A stretch of 64,000 nt of DNA from the NCBI RefSeq assembly GCF_026151205.1, contig NC_087072.1, positions 13,988,169 to 14,052,168 on the forward strand, read 5' to 3'. Positions 21,860-35,100 of the stretch are shown here, one piece after another. Source of the DNA: Bolinopsis microptera. Taxonomy: Eukaryota; Ctenophora; Tentaculata; Lobata; Bolinopsidae. The number at the start of each line of letters is the position of its first letter. The stretch's first letter is position 1. The position numbers were made by a program, and so were the translations under genes. The notes under the pieces were generated by a model. That model had not been told where the DNA came from, searched no databases, and saw only the letters and a list, made by a program, of their open reading frames with translations.

Positions 21860-24800
21860 ATGAAGAAGCAACAAAACCAGCCTCCAGGGACTATCCTGTG
21901 GGGCTACTGGGCGAACACGATGTGTCTAACAGGGGCAGTGTGCCTCTTTCTATCATCCCTCGTCACCTTCCATCCTGTATTTGCCAATAGTAAGAAGGAG
22001 GACCCCAGTACAGATACGTATTGGGTCTTTACTGGGCCTTGGGCTTTGTGAGTTATTTTCGCCATTGAGAAACCCTCGATCTGATTTATTCTTTTTTATG
22101 GACACGTTCATTTGAGTTTGAGGATATTGGTAAACAAAAATAATAGCGTTTTCGACGATAGTGGCTTAATTTTGACATCTATTAACCTAGCACGTTCAGA
22201 AGTTCTGAACATTAGCCACGTAACACATACTCCCATATGCACTGCTCAGAAAGAAAATCTATTGTTGTTAAGCACTATAATGTTTCAAATGTCACATTTT
22301 GTGTGACTTAGTTAACTGTAGTTGTCTAATTATCATTCCTTGGTCTGAAATATAGTAGATTAGGTCAATCTAACAATTATGATAAAACATTAGTTAAAGG
22401 GCACGGATCGAACGGTTACAAGGCAATATTTGGGTAAATTTGTCACAGTCAGAATACCATACCTCTATTCTTCTGTGAGGTGTCCTCAAAACCCTTTTAA
22501 CTCATTATTTGATGGTTGATCTACCAATCATAGCCCTAAAATATGTTTTTTCGAATAGTTCGCTAATACAGGCACTTGGTTATTGGGAAATGAGGTTAAT
22601 TCTGTCACAATATATGGAATTTTAAATTTTTGGGCGAATTATTTATATCTGATTTTGATTTGAAAGGCGGGAAAACTTTATATGATGACAATGCAGTTGA
22701 TGCAAGTTAAGATCAGTTGATGTTTACATTGTCACAAAAAATGATACGAAATCGTAAATAGGTTAAAAACAATGATTATAGAATGAAATAGTCTCTTATA
22801 ATAACTCTTATAATAACTGATGTGACAAAGTAAACATTTCTTGCCCCTATTTTGAAGATCTATATATTCTGTAACTCTATTAGAATTCAACATTCTTTCA
22901 GAAAAAATTGGTAGAATATTGTCCAGAACATCAGAGCTCAAGTTTAACAATTTTAGGTTAAATTTGTCAAAGTCACTAAAAATGTGACAAAATTAACTTT
23001 TCCTGCCCCAACAATTTCAAGATAGTGTGTAAAAATTAGCATAAGCTGCTTTATTACCTATATAAATCAATCCAAACTACAAAAGAATATATGTTAATGT
23101 GATGACAATTACCTAACTCTAATAATAACTGATGTGACAAAGTAAACATGTCTTGCCCCTATTTTGGATATCTATAACTCTATTAGAATTCAACATTCTT
23201 TCAGAAAAAATTGGTAGAATATTGTCCAGAACATCAGAGCTCAAGTTTAACAATTTTAGGTTAAATTTGTCAAAGTCACTAAAAATGTGACAAAATTAAC
23301 TTTTCCTGCCCCAACAATTTCAAGATAGTGTGTAAAAATTAGCATAAGCTGCTTTATTACCTATATAAATCAATCCAAACTGCAGAAGAATATATGTTAA
23401 TGTGATGACAATTACCTAACTCTAATAATAACTGATGTGACAAAGTAAACATGTCTTGCCCCTATTTTGGATATCTATAACTCTATTAGAATTCAACATT
23501 CTTTCAGAAACGATTGGTAGAATATTGTCCAGAACATCAGAGCTCAAGTTTAACAATTTTAGGTTAAATTTGTCAAAGTCACTGAAAATGTGACAAAATT
23601 AACTTTTCCTGCCCCAAAAATATCAAGATAGTGTGTTAAAATTGGCATAGGATGCTTTATTGCCTATATTAATCGATCCAAACTACGAAAAAGATCTGTT
23701 AAGGTGATGACGATTACCTAACTCTTATAATAACTGATGTGACAAAGTAAACATGTCTTGTCCCTATTTTGAAGATCTATACCTCTATTAAAATACTATG
23801 TAACTTTATCATCAAAACAATTTCGATAAACTAGTTATTTTGCCAGCAAGGAGCTAACAGAGTTATAATAATTTTGTTGTGACGAAATTACCCTATTTTT
23901 GACCATGTTGCGGTAGTTTAATTGTGACACTGTTAACATATTACACCCGATAATGATTTATGTGACTGGCGCATGGTACTAGCAGTGTTGTTTGATCCAT
24001 AGTACGTAATATAAGGGGTTTAAGCTGGTATATCATTATTTGTTCAATTTCACACATGTTCAGATATCATCAAGATTATGTGACAAAGTAAACTTGTTTG
24101 TGCCTCCTGTGTTTTAATTCCTTACGACTATATGCAATATAATAACAATTCCTAGCACTTCCAGGCCATCAAATAAACCTACACTACTCAGCATTGCTTA
24201 CCAGGGTGCCCTGAACATTCTTCACATATTTTTTTAAATGTGTGACAGAGTAAACCTGAGTGCACCATCTAACGAAAAAAGTCGTCAAATATGTAGGTAA
24301 TGGTCATATGTACCCATCCAATCAACTGGACACTCAAAAATTTGGTCAAAAACGGCAGCAAGGGGTCCATACTCCATATTTACTCCGTCACATGTTTATA
24401 GTGTGACAATGTAACCATTTACGTGCCGGCCGTATTTAAGCGATATCTTATCACCTGATTAAGATATCGTTATGTGACAAAGTTAGCCTAGAGGATGAGA
24501 CGATTATCCTAACCATCAAGGGTTTGTGTAATTTCATAGTGTGACAAATTCGACTACACTGTGCATTTTAATAGGGTCACTTATATTTACCAATATCCTC
24601 AAACTCAAATGAACGTGTCCTTATATGAAAAATAAATTACTTGATAAAAATCCGATCGCTTTTCTATCGATTGATCGAGAATTGTAGGCAAAACAGCTGA
24701 CGGACTTATATTCACAGAATATGTAGCATTGCAATAATGTTGATTGAGTACCCGATAAGCAAGAGAAGACCTAAAGGTCCGAGAAGAAGGGAGGAGGAAA

Positions 24801-26023
24801 GACCGTAAGTTATTAAATTTGAAACGAGGGGAATGAAATTATGTGTAATCCTTTTACTTCTGATGCTTATTTGCTTTGCCTTTATGTTGTTTCCTATTTA
24901 TCAAATCACAAATGTACGCATGGATCTAACACGATGATTAAAAACACGACACGTCTTTGTTAACTGTGGCTATATAATACAATAAACTCAGGTATCAGCT
25001 TGAGCTAAAGATTGTTCATCTAGTCTACTACTCCAAGATATTCAGACACTATATCGCTCGATTTGTTCTCTACATAGTGTGAGTTTTATTTATATTCTTC
25101 TTTTAAGACAACTCCATTAAGTTCTTGTAACTCGTTTTCTAAAAACGGCTACAAATTAAGCCTTTGTGTTTTTAAGGTTTAAGATAGCCTAGAAATTAGA
25201 AGTGTAACAAATAATACTGGTTACCCTCTAGTTCCATGGCCAAATAATACAGTGAAAAAATGTGTGCAAATTTTATTTGTGAAATATAATTATACGGGTG
25301 ACCTGTTCCATACCCAAATAATTTGCACGAAGTAATCGATACGCGTATTGGTGGTGTCGGACAAGATCAGAACTGCGGCCACACGAGTTTTAATTAGGAA
25401 ACACAAACAGAAACTTGGGTGCGGGACAACAAAACGCAATTATAATATCGATTAAGACCGCAGCGGCTATATTATTTGAGCGAGAAAAATGTAATACGTG
25501 AGCACTGCACGTTCACGATTTTTTTAGCTCAATTAATTGAGTGAATCGAAAAGAGAGAGAGCCAAAAATTGGCCATGGAACTAGAGGGTTAGTTGTTAAA
25601 TACCTTACTTTCCAGGCTGGTGGTTCCGCTTGTTATGTCCTTCCCTTGTCTTCTTAGTGTCATCTTCATCTTCTTCGGATCCTGTCTTTATTTTATCGTG
25701 AGTCGTCTTGTATCTTGAGAATATAAAGGATGGAAGTTATTTTTATTAATTAATCAATCAATTTTATTCAGAATATGCTAACTCGAAGTTCAACCGGTTA
25801 AATACAATTAAATTACCAGTTTATAACTTAATGCATGTTATCCTTAGACCCTATTTACTAACCATAAAACCATCATCTGTTGCAGGCAGGGATTGTAAAA
25901 CAAGAGATGTGGTTTCCAGGGTGGGCCAACAAGGAACAGAAAGTACTGAAGGACCTGGCCCCTCCAAGTCAGCCTCCTCCTCGTCTGCAGGAATCTGTCA
26001 TCGCCAACCCCTCTGCTAGATAG
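21860..26023 (+). CDS. CYBA: Cytochrome b-245 light chain, p22phox
   Basis: Five exons, 21860-22047, 24718-24804, 24992-25078, 25616-25697 and 25886-26023, join in phase to 193 residues (human protein 195). Recognised by the conserved order: WxxWAN near the N-terminus (WGYWAN), a hydrophobic helix, L(I)EYP followed by a basic loop (IEYPISKRRPKG), the segment VYYSKIFRHYIARFVLY matching the region before the third helix, a long hydrophobic helix, and a C-terminal proline-rich PPSQPPPR. Known role: membrane partner that stabilises NOX catalytic subunits for superoxide production; the proline motif binds the SH3 domains of p47phox/NOXO1. Intron 1 is swollen by a 2.5-kb element. Start ATG is 1 nt after TAGTTCAG. 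Confidence 0.88.
22100..24620. mobile_element. 2.5-kb TIR element packed with TGTGAC boxes
   Basis: The ends are about 35-bp inverted repeats starting GGACACGTTCATTTGAG (22100) and ending at 24620 in the complement. The flanks share TTAT on both sides. The interior encodes no transposase but carries many boxes of the form TGTGACAAAGTAAAC or TGTGACAAAATTAAC, roughly every 60-150 bp. They are mostly in the forward sense in the right two thirds and in reverse (GTCACA) near the left end. A second, inverted partial copy lies at 50321-51645. It occupies CYBA intron 1. Confidence 0.75.
22803..23800. repeat. ~303-bp tandem satellite units inside TIR element
   Basis: Units begin at about 22803, 23115, 23418 and 23720 (spacings 312, 303, 302); the fourth is partial. 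Each starts AACTCT(T/A)ATAATAACTG followed by TGTGACAAAGTAAAC, and contains a second box TGTGACAAAATTAAC. Units 1-3 are very similar; the fourth diverges after about 80 bp. Confidence 0.85.
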
Positions 26024-27119
26024 AGCGAACAATAACAGTATTCGTGTGGTTTCAGTGTGGTTATTGCTGAAGAAGTTTTAAGAATTGTGGTTTTTTACTC
26101 CTACAGATTGTGGTTACATTGACTAAATATAAAATCTTAAGCAGCGATTGTGATTAATTGTTATCAGAAGCGATTTCGTCAGAATTATATGGTTTCTTAA
26201 CTACGACTAGAAGTAAAAGCTTGAATTTTTGTACTACAAATTTAAAGTATGTTTATTGTTTAAGCATGAACAGTTTGAACACGAACGCTGTTGAATTTTC
26301 TCGGAAACGTGTTACCATAGAGTAGAAAACACGTGTAAGTATTTGCCACTGGCCCAGCCCATGGCCATATGCCACCTTGCTTGCAGACACGGTCCTTGAT
26401 AAAATTTGATGGAATTTAGGCTATATACTTATATATCTGATTTCACACAGTAGTGATAATTGTAACCGATCACAATCTTATGTTCCCACGCCAATGATTG
26501 TTCTAGTAGTATTAAGCCCACGGTTGTGTCCAGGCCAGCAGTGTGGCTTCATCGTTGTTGTGCTTGACCCAATCATCTCCTTTTAAAATCGCGGGATTGT
26601 GACCAGCTATGATTCAAATCATTCTGAATAGTAAGTATTCATACGATATAAGCCACGAGTACTTAAATAGTTAAAATTATACTTACCGATTTAGCTTTAC
26701 AACGTTCTTGTTTAAAGTCCTACGCTTAAATGCTCGTGCTTGTTTTAAAAGTGCATTCAAACGTACTGTTTTTACTGATCACTCAAATTCGACCGTAACA
26801 ATTAAAGCTAAATTTCTCCCATGACGATTTACAAGTAAGCCACGCTGAGTCGGACACTCAAAGTGAATTAACATGAAGAGCACACATTGACCTGAAGTGA
26901 CCGCATGCAGGGTGGATTATATCAATCAAATATATTCGTAATAAACAGCAGCTTTAATAAACAGTGGCAGCTTTGACACGCAACCTTCTGCTGGTTGTCG
27001 CAGCACGACTTTACAAGTCTCGCTATAACTCACTTGTTTACATGTGTCTCCTGCTTTTCAAAATAGTTTTCATTTCGCATGCTCGCTGTCTATCGTGAGC
27101 TCTTTGTGTTGATTTGAGA
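26024..27119. other. Intergenic between CYBA and the 27120 gene
   Basis: Contains the CYBA 3' UTR and the upstream region of the next gene. No other supported feature. Confidence 0.5.
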
Positions 27120-30100
27120 ATGAGTGTGAGAGTCAGGCCCATACCGATTGAGGAACAGCTCAGGACGTGGACTTTCCCGCTTTATCCGATAAATAGGCGG
27201 GTTAATGTCAGACCCAAGATCAACGATCACCAAATACCTGTTATTCAAGGTAGGATAGATCACTCTCTGTATTACTAGTTTTGTATCGTTCTTCTTTATT
27301 CCCTGCTATTCGATCAGGTGGCAGTTTGAGTTCGTGAATTACCTCTAGGACCTGGGTGACAGGTGACATTTCAACTTACGTTTAGATGTTTTTCTGCTGC
27401 GTTGCAAAGATTTCAAGTGCACGAGAAAATCGAATGTTTTGAAAGCAAACACATTGAATTCTGTTTGTCGCCGAAAAATGATTTGGTTAATTTAAGAAGA
27501 GGTCCACTATAGAGTCCCCATGAATAGGCCGGCACATCAAGGGTGAGGTATTACTTCGGCACTATCAAAGTGTTCAGTGTCTCAGTTGGCAATGGTAATA
27601 TATAAACAGTCTCACAATATTCTAAACAAAATTTGAAAACTGTTTATAGTTTCCATTTACATACCTCTCGTTCGATGAGCAAACCAGACAGTAAACTGAG
27701 AAATCACGTATCCATCTTGTTGTGCTTGAGTTCAAAGCAGAGACAAAACTACGAATTCACACAGCCTTCTACACAAATGCTATGCAAATTTCACCATCGC
27801 CTTTAACTTTGTCTATTGCATTCGTTACTAATTATTAGCGATATTTGTATCGTTTTAAAAAATTAGCTCGGATCAGATCGTGGCATAAGGTGGCAAATCT
27901 CTCCTTGCCTGTGCTTGAGAAATGTTTAAAATCCTGTTTCTGATTATGACATATAAATACGCTATTCACTAATCACAGATTGTGTAAACAAAGTCGTGAA
28001 TAGGGATTCAGGGTTAAACGACATTAAAACAGTGCCGCTTTGATAAATAAGTCCGATTTTAAAGAAAATTAGCTGCTCAATCCGCGACATTTCATGGTTG
28101 GATTAACTTATCGACAAGCAGTTAGTTTTAAACCGCTGGATGTTTCTTGTAAAACACAATGTTATATATCGTATCACAAAACTCATTAGTGTTTCAAGTT
28201 GGTTTGTTTTGTTGGCATACAAGGCTTTGTTACAGCAGTATTTTGTGATATCTCAGTTTCTCCTGAGTTATAGTATTAGTAGATGAGAAAGGGCGAAAGG
28301 CATGAAAATAATCTGAAACAATCTCATAATTCGAACAAGGGTGGTTGATTTTGCTTGATATACAGTACAACTGCTGATCGATTTCCGACCTGTGGGCATG
28401 TATATAAACTCCGAGAGAAGCGATATTGAGCTTCAAAGAGCCATCAAGCGGTACATAAAAGGTAAATAGGCTTCATCTAAGAAAGTTTCTGTCATTTTTG
28501 TTCAATTTGATGCTCAGTCCAAAGATTTTACCATGCTCAGCTACTTTATCAGTTACACGAATTTGTTGAGCGAATGTTCAACTTTGCTCTCACAGGCGAA
28601 AAACAGGAACGAAAATGGCCAGTTTTGAGAGAATCGAGGGTGGCAAAGGGTATAGCACAATTGCTGATTCTTTTCTTGCACAATGTTTCCATAAATTGCA
28701 TTTCACGAATTCAATTCCAGCATTCCACTTTTTGAAATTTCTCGCTGACACCATTCTCTGATTATAGCCTTGAGCAGTTCTAGTTTTATCTTTATTTATA
28801 GAATAAATCCGGTTGTTTCTTAACGAGGTTGGTAACGTTATCACAATGTCTTGGATTCAAAATTTAAATGTTTTTGGATCAAAGAACAAACTTCTACTGA
28901 ACAAGAAGTCACGTTGGAGGGTATAACTTCATCATCATTCTAAAAAGTAGTCAATACAATACTAATTTTGTAACTTTTAAAAGTTGTACTTGCAGAAATT
29001 CTAAATTTTAAATCCAAGAACATTCGATGAAACTGGAGAATAGTTCAGTGGTTATCTTAGTATGTAGTACATGGGTCACCTGCTTTTTACTTTATCATTT
29101 ATTCTTTCCTCACAATAGCCTAAATGGACCTGTCTCTTCGGCTGTTATCTCAATTTCATTAATCACTTACAAATTATCTAATATAACTTTTAAGAGCATT
29201 TAAAAACATTATAAGCTTATCGTTGCACAGTGCACTAAGAGTTCCATTATACAGGCTCCTGGATTCTGGAACATTTGGACTCTAAATCTTTATAAGATTT
29301 CGTTATCAGCTGCATATTATTCAATACGCATATCTGTTATTTTACTTTAACACTTTAATTTTCTTTGCACCGAATATGATCTATTATTAAGCTATGGTTA
29401 AACAGTAAGAGCGATAGCTGAAAGTGATAAAGCAGGCCTTTAAAATTTATTAGCACGTCAAAATCAAGCAAAAGAGTGATACCGTGGTAGCCAACAGGCA
29501 ATGTTTGACATGACCTGCCCAGTTTGCTGTTAAGATGCGTCAGAAACATGAATAAACACCCATCCAGTCAAGAATTATGCTTGCACTGGATGTTTTCGCG
29601 TCTTTATGAGGTCTATTTTCAAGCATAAGCTTAAATCATCATAATGCATCTATGATCTAACAAGAGTTACCTGATAAAATTTAGAACAGCAGAGTTTTAA
29701 TTCATAAACAGAAGTAGTGATAAAATCTTACATAAAGAATAAAGATTGACTCATCCAATATTTTCAGGCAGAAAGTTAAAAGTGCAGGGGAAAGAGGACG
29801 AAACGAGTTGTTTCTTTTGTACGAAATCAAAGTCAAGGCCAAGCAGTGCAGCATCCTCAGTTATCCTTAGCCCTAATGTTTTGCTTTCAGCCGGTCAGAG
29901 GTAATATCTAAATTTACTTAATTTAAACTATTTGCTAAAACTGTTTATGGATTATTTTATCATTCTATTAACGTTTTACTAATCCGTTATCAGTTGTTTT
30001 CGCAGGTTTAACGAAAACCGTCCGAGCAGCAGAAAAGAATGTCGACCAAAACGGCTCACAATAGATGGCCGCCAGACCCCTCTAGCGATAGAATGCTGGC

Positions 30101-31019
30101 AAACGAACCTGAAGAACCACCAGCTGAACCAATCGCAACCCAGCAGTACGAGCAGCTCCCTAGTGACGAGGACTGTGCTGGAAGATAAATCTCAGCTTAA
30201 CCGGACTGCTAGTCTGCCAATATTGTTGGAGAAGAAATCTGTCGAGATGAAACCGAGATATGAACCTAAAAGTGAGACTTTAATATGTTTCCGAAAGTGT
30301 TGAACTTTCTTCTCTTAAAATATATTAAGAATTCTTCTCATACCATTTGTAAACAATGATATTTCGCCGTAGTTAATTACTGAGTAATGTCATTCCCCAG
30401 AACCGATTAGAAAGAGAGTCCAATCAAGGAAAGAAGCTAAATTAGAGCCACCACCACAAGACAAGAGCTCAGAACAGACGGAGATTTCCAAACAACCTAC
30501 AAAACTTAATGTAAGCATTTTTCACACATTTTGGACTGTTTTTTAGGACGAGGTAATCGTACTCGTAGTAGGAATGATTTAATAGGAGTAGGACCTAAAA
30601 CCGTATCAGTAAGTCACGAAATCCCGGTCGAACTATTCTAATTAAGGGGTCGTTCACATATTACGTAAGGGGTTACGTTATCACTGAGGGGGAGGGAGGT
30701 TTATAAATGATTACGCTACTGTAATTTGGACACAATATTTATGTGTACAACTGATTACGGAGGGGTGAAAAGGGTTCAAATTGGCCAAAAGTGATTACGC
30801 AATATGTGAACGGTTCCTAACTGCATATTACCATCGGGATTTATCAATTTTACCTCAGTTTAACTTAAAAACCTCCGTCATGACTTATCCACTTGATCGT
30901 TTCAGGGCACAGATAAAGCGATTGATCACAGCATCTCCGTGACTATCACCGATAAACGAACGAGATCAGTTGTTAGAGCATCCAGCGCCTCTGCTCTTAG
31001 ACCAAGAAAAGCTCACTAA
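27120..31019 (+). CDS. Unrecognised basic Ser-rich protein, 250 aa
   Basis: Exons 27120-27249, 29768-29900, 30006-30271, 30401-30510 and 30906-31019 join in phase with canonical donors and acceptors to 250 residues, starting MSVRVRPIPIEEQLRTW and ending SALRPRKAH. No signal peptide, membrane helix or known domain is evident. The chain is hydrophilic and probably disordered. It is rich in K/R and S, with a possible CFFC pair near residue 60 and a PPP run near residue 195. Because five exons agree in phase, it is very likely a real gene. It could be a lineage-restricted nuclear or cytoskeletal protein, but there is no evidence for a specific function. The first intron is about 2.5 kb. Confidence 0.65.
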
Positions 31020-32122
31020 TAATAATATGACTGAACTTGATGATCCAACTTAGAATGGCTTCATCCATGATACTCCATACTTTCAACTCTACGAGCTTGG
31101 CATCGAGAGATTTATCAGCTGGACTGGTCGATCATGACTGAACAAGAATTTTATAAAAAACACTCCGTGCGTACACAGATCAAGACACGATGTTAAACAC
31201 ACAGAATACACACCGAGGACTGTGGTTGTGAGAAAATGTGGTGAAGAACAGACCAAAATATTGAATGTGAACAGTATTTAACTTAGCAATAACACATCGT
31301 TTGTTTGGAATGAATATCGTATTTTGTGTCTGTACAATAGCTATTGCAGTGGGATCCATCGTGAGTGGGGCATGAATTATAACTTGTTCGAATTGCTCGG
31401 AAATTAGTGATTAGATTATAAGAAGCAAATGAAAGTTATCAAAATACACTCCCACTCATTTCGTAATCTTCATCGAAATCTAGGATAGGGTGGTATTTGG
31501 TTACACTTACAGGACTGAGGACAGCTATTGGAAAAAAACATGCTTGAAAGTTGAAAGTAGGTTTCCTCTATTAAGACTTATTCTAATCTAAGAGTCAGGG
31601 CCAAGAGGACAGCATGAATCTTTAGAAGTGAAAATTAAACCAATAACTTGCAAAACGATTCGATACGACAAAATAAAGATAATATAAACACCAAATGCCG
31701 TTCATGGCAACATTCACGATCAAATCAGTAATAACTAGAGGGGCCGGGCTGCGCGCGCGGCTTAATCATGCAGCCCGCGCGCACCAAGCAATCAAAGCGC
31801 GCGGCAAGAACTATAGGGGATGATTTTTCACTCTATGAACTAGTCGTCGCGCGTGCAGACTATTAACAATTCCTCACGGACTGAAGAGCCCCACCAAACT
31901 AAAAACAAGATAGGTGGCTTGGCAAGTAGATTATTGGTTCAATTCTTGACACTGAACAAGGAAAAATCTCATTTCGTAAAACATAACTTATGAAATATAC
32001 AACTTAAAGATGAACATTAAGAAATCAACACTTCGCAAGTGCACCAGAACAAATTTCTTAAAATTCTGCGAAACTCATATCAAAGTTAGTTCATAGCGAG
32101 TTCAGGGTTGTCTGTATGTGAT
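31020..32122. other. Convergent intergenic region with CG palindrome
   Basis: Lies between the ends of the plus-strand 27120 gene and minus-strand DDX42. About 31740-31805 holds GCGCGCGCGG / GCCCGCGCGC words forming an imperfect hairpin, GC-rich against an AT-rich background. No gene seen. Confidence 0.45.
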
Positions 32123-32128
32123 TTTATT
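32123..32128 (-). terminator. AATAAA poly(A) signal of DDX42
   Basis: AATAAA on the minus strand begins only 2 nt after the TGA stop of DDX42 (TGATCAATAAA), implying a very short 3' UTR if used. Confidence 0.6.
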
Positions 32129-32130
32129 GA

Positions 32131-35100
32131 TCAATTCCAGCGACTCTTCTTAGCTTTCGCGGAGGGTGCTTTCGGGGTTGGTGCAGCTGGAGCCTTGAAG
32201 CCTGGATTCTGTCCTGGTGTTACAAGCGGCAACGCTGGACCTGAAAACAGAAAAGGGTTAAGTTTAAAATCAAATCATACTAGTGATTATGAGCCCAAAT
32301 TTTTGCAAAAGATTTTGATACTTATCCCTAAAATATCGATAGTCAACTTACTAGGTGCAGCTGGAGTGGCTTTAGCGAATCCTGCATAACCGCTACTAGC
32401 TGGTTTAACAAAAGCCTTGTCTCCTGGTCGGAAACCTTTCTGAATATTATCGCTCGCTTTTGAGAACCGGGACAAGTAGTTTGACTTCATGGCATCTTTC
32501 ATCTCTGTCGCTCTAGTGCCCTGACCACCGAGCGCGTTCATACCACCAAACTTTTGTCGGGCAGACATTGGACCCTCAATAGCCATAGGAGGGGCTGAAC
32601 CAGCACCCAACCCTGGTCTCAGTTTCTCATCACCTCTACCAAATCCTTTGCGGGGATTGCCACGCCCTTTCTTGAAGTTAGGATCTTGCATGGCAAGTGC
32701 TAGAACATCTCGGGGCACTTCTTGACATGCCATTTCCTGAAGACAGTATTATTTCATTTTATCTTACAAGTAACCCAGGTATATATTTCAAGAATCCCAA
32801 CAACTTAGAAATTACGGAGAATCCGACAAAAACCAATAGTTTAAACCACCCAAAACTTACCAGATGTTTGACGAGATCGCCACAAAAGGTCTTGTCAGCC
32901 TTAGTAAGGAGGGTATACGCAGTGCCCTTCTCGCCCGCACGACCAGTTCTGCCTACTCTGTGTGTATGTGTGTCTATGTCACGTGCTACGTCGTAGTTAA
33001 TAACTGTTTTTATCTCCTTTATATCCAAACCACGGGCTGAAAAGATTCTTATTTTAAAGAACGGTTTTTTACAGTAGAAAACAATTACATTGAATATATG
33101 AAATAAATTAAATCTAGATGATTGACCAAATATAATTACCTGCGACATCAGTAGCGACCAATATCCTAAACTCCTGCTTCTTGAAACTAGACAATATCTC
33201 ATTTCTCTCATACTGTGACATATCACCGTGTAACAACCCCAGAGAATAATCGAATCTACGGAGTTTGCCAGCCAACTCCTCACTGTTAACCTTCCGAGTA
33301 ACAAACACCAACACGCTCCCAGACGATGTGAACTCTACCAGACGAGTTTGTAGCCATCTGAACTTGTCCTCCAGTTTGGAGTAGGTGTAGGTGATTTGGG
33401 TGACGTCTTGGTTTGCTGAACCGGCTCCGTGCTGCTCTTGGATGTGTATTGGACCTGGGCAAGTGAAATTAGTTGGAAAATCATCACAAAATGGCTATAA
33501 AGATAAATAGCGGTCCAGCATTTTATAAACTGTTGAAAACTTTGATAATCTATTAATTAAGTAAGTTGTATTTTATTGCCTTTTAAATTGCAAAGCTCAA
33601 GTATTTAACAAAATTCTGACTAACTCTCAAGATGCTGTCGACAGAGCCTTGTTATTTTATTCTTCATAGTCGCACTGAAGAGCAATATTTGGCGATCTGG
33701 TCGGCAATGCTGTACGATAGAAGAAACTTGGGGCTCAAAACCAAGATCAAACATACGATCACATTCGTCTAGAACCAAATATGTGACACGTGATAGGGCA
33801 ACTTTCTTCTTCTTGATGAAATCAATGAGTCGTCCCTGGGGGGGGGGGGGTGAATTGGGAGTAATATATACTGTACCCACTACCCACCCTCCTTCCGTTT
33901 ATAATAGACTCATAATATCTGATAAGTAACACAACCCGGTTAGTAGAACCAGACTTACAGGGGTAGCGACAATGATCTCACACTTACAGGGTATGATATC
34001 ACACTTACAGGGGTAGCGACAATGATCTCACACTTACAGGGGTAGCGACAATGATCTCACACTTACAGGGGTAGCGACAATGATCTCACACTTACAGGGG
34101 TAGCGACAATGATCTCACACTTACAGGGGTAGCGACAATGATCTCACACTTACAGGGGTAGCGACAATGATCTCACACTTACAGGGGTAGCGACAATGAT
34201 CTCACACTTACAGGGGTAGCGACAATGATCTCACACTTACAGGGGTAGCGACAATGATCTCACACTTACAGGGGTAGCGACAATGATCTCACACTTACAG
34301 GGGTAGCGACAATGATCTCACACTTACAGGGGTAGCGACAATGATCTCACACTTACAGGGGTAGCGACAATGATCTCACACTTACAGGGGTAGCGACAAT
34401 GATCTCACACTGCGACAGATCCTAAACTTACAGGGGTAGCGACAATGATCTCACACTGCGCAGTCTAAACTTACAGGGGTAGCGACAATGATCTCACACT
34501 GCGCAGTCAGCGCCTTCTCTTGCTCGTACATATTACCCCCTCCGTATGCACACACTACCCTCAGACGGAACGCTCGAGTGAACTTCTTGCACTCCTGGTG
34601 TATCTGGATACAGAGTTCCCTGGTGGGTGCTAACACAATACCAATAGGACCATCACCAGGTTTCAGTTCCTCCTGGTCCATGATGTGCGGTATCATGGGC
34701 CACAGGTAGGCTGCTGTTTTACCTGAACCAGTCCTGGCAATACCTATCACATCTCGACCTGATAACCCAGCTGGTATTGACTGAAACATTGGATTGTGGT
34801 TTAGTTGGCTATAGAACGATGTTACGCTTTCGAAATAAAGACACAGAAGATTTACTGGAATTGTGGATAATTAAGAAAAGTTGCAAATCTGAGGCCTGAG
34901 GAATGTATACCTGAGCTTGTATGGGAGTAGGTTTCGTGTACTCTTGTTTCCTAATAGTAGCCATAGTCTGAGAATCAAACCCAAAATGAGCGAAACTAGA
35001 GACAGGTTTTGGTGGATTATGCCCGGACACCCTCAACCCTAGTTTGTTTCTCAGTTCTACAACTTGAAGTGCGTTGAGTGAGGCTATCTCGGAGTGTTCC

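Noticed and set aside
32759-33304. 181-residue minus-strand frame
   Set aside because: It reads a DDX42 exon plus flanking introns partly out of frame; the spliced DDX42 model explains the conserved part.
33955-34500. CRISPR-like regular repeat array
   Set aside because: Units are head-to-tail with no variable spacers and derive from an adjacent exon end; the genome is eukaryotic.
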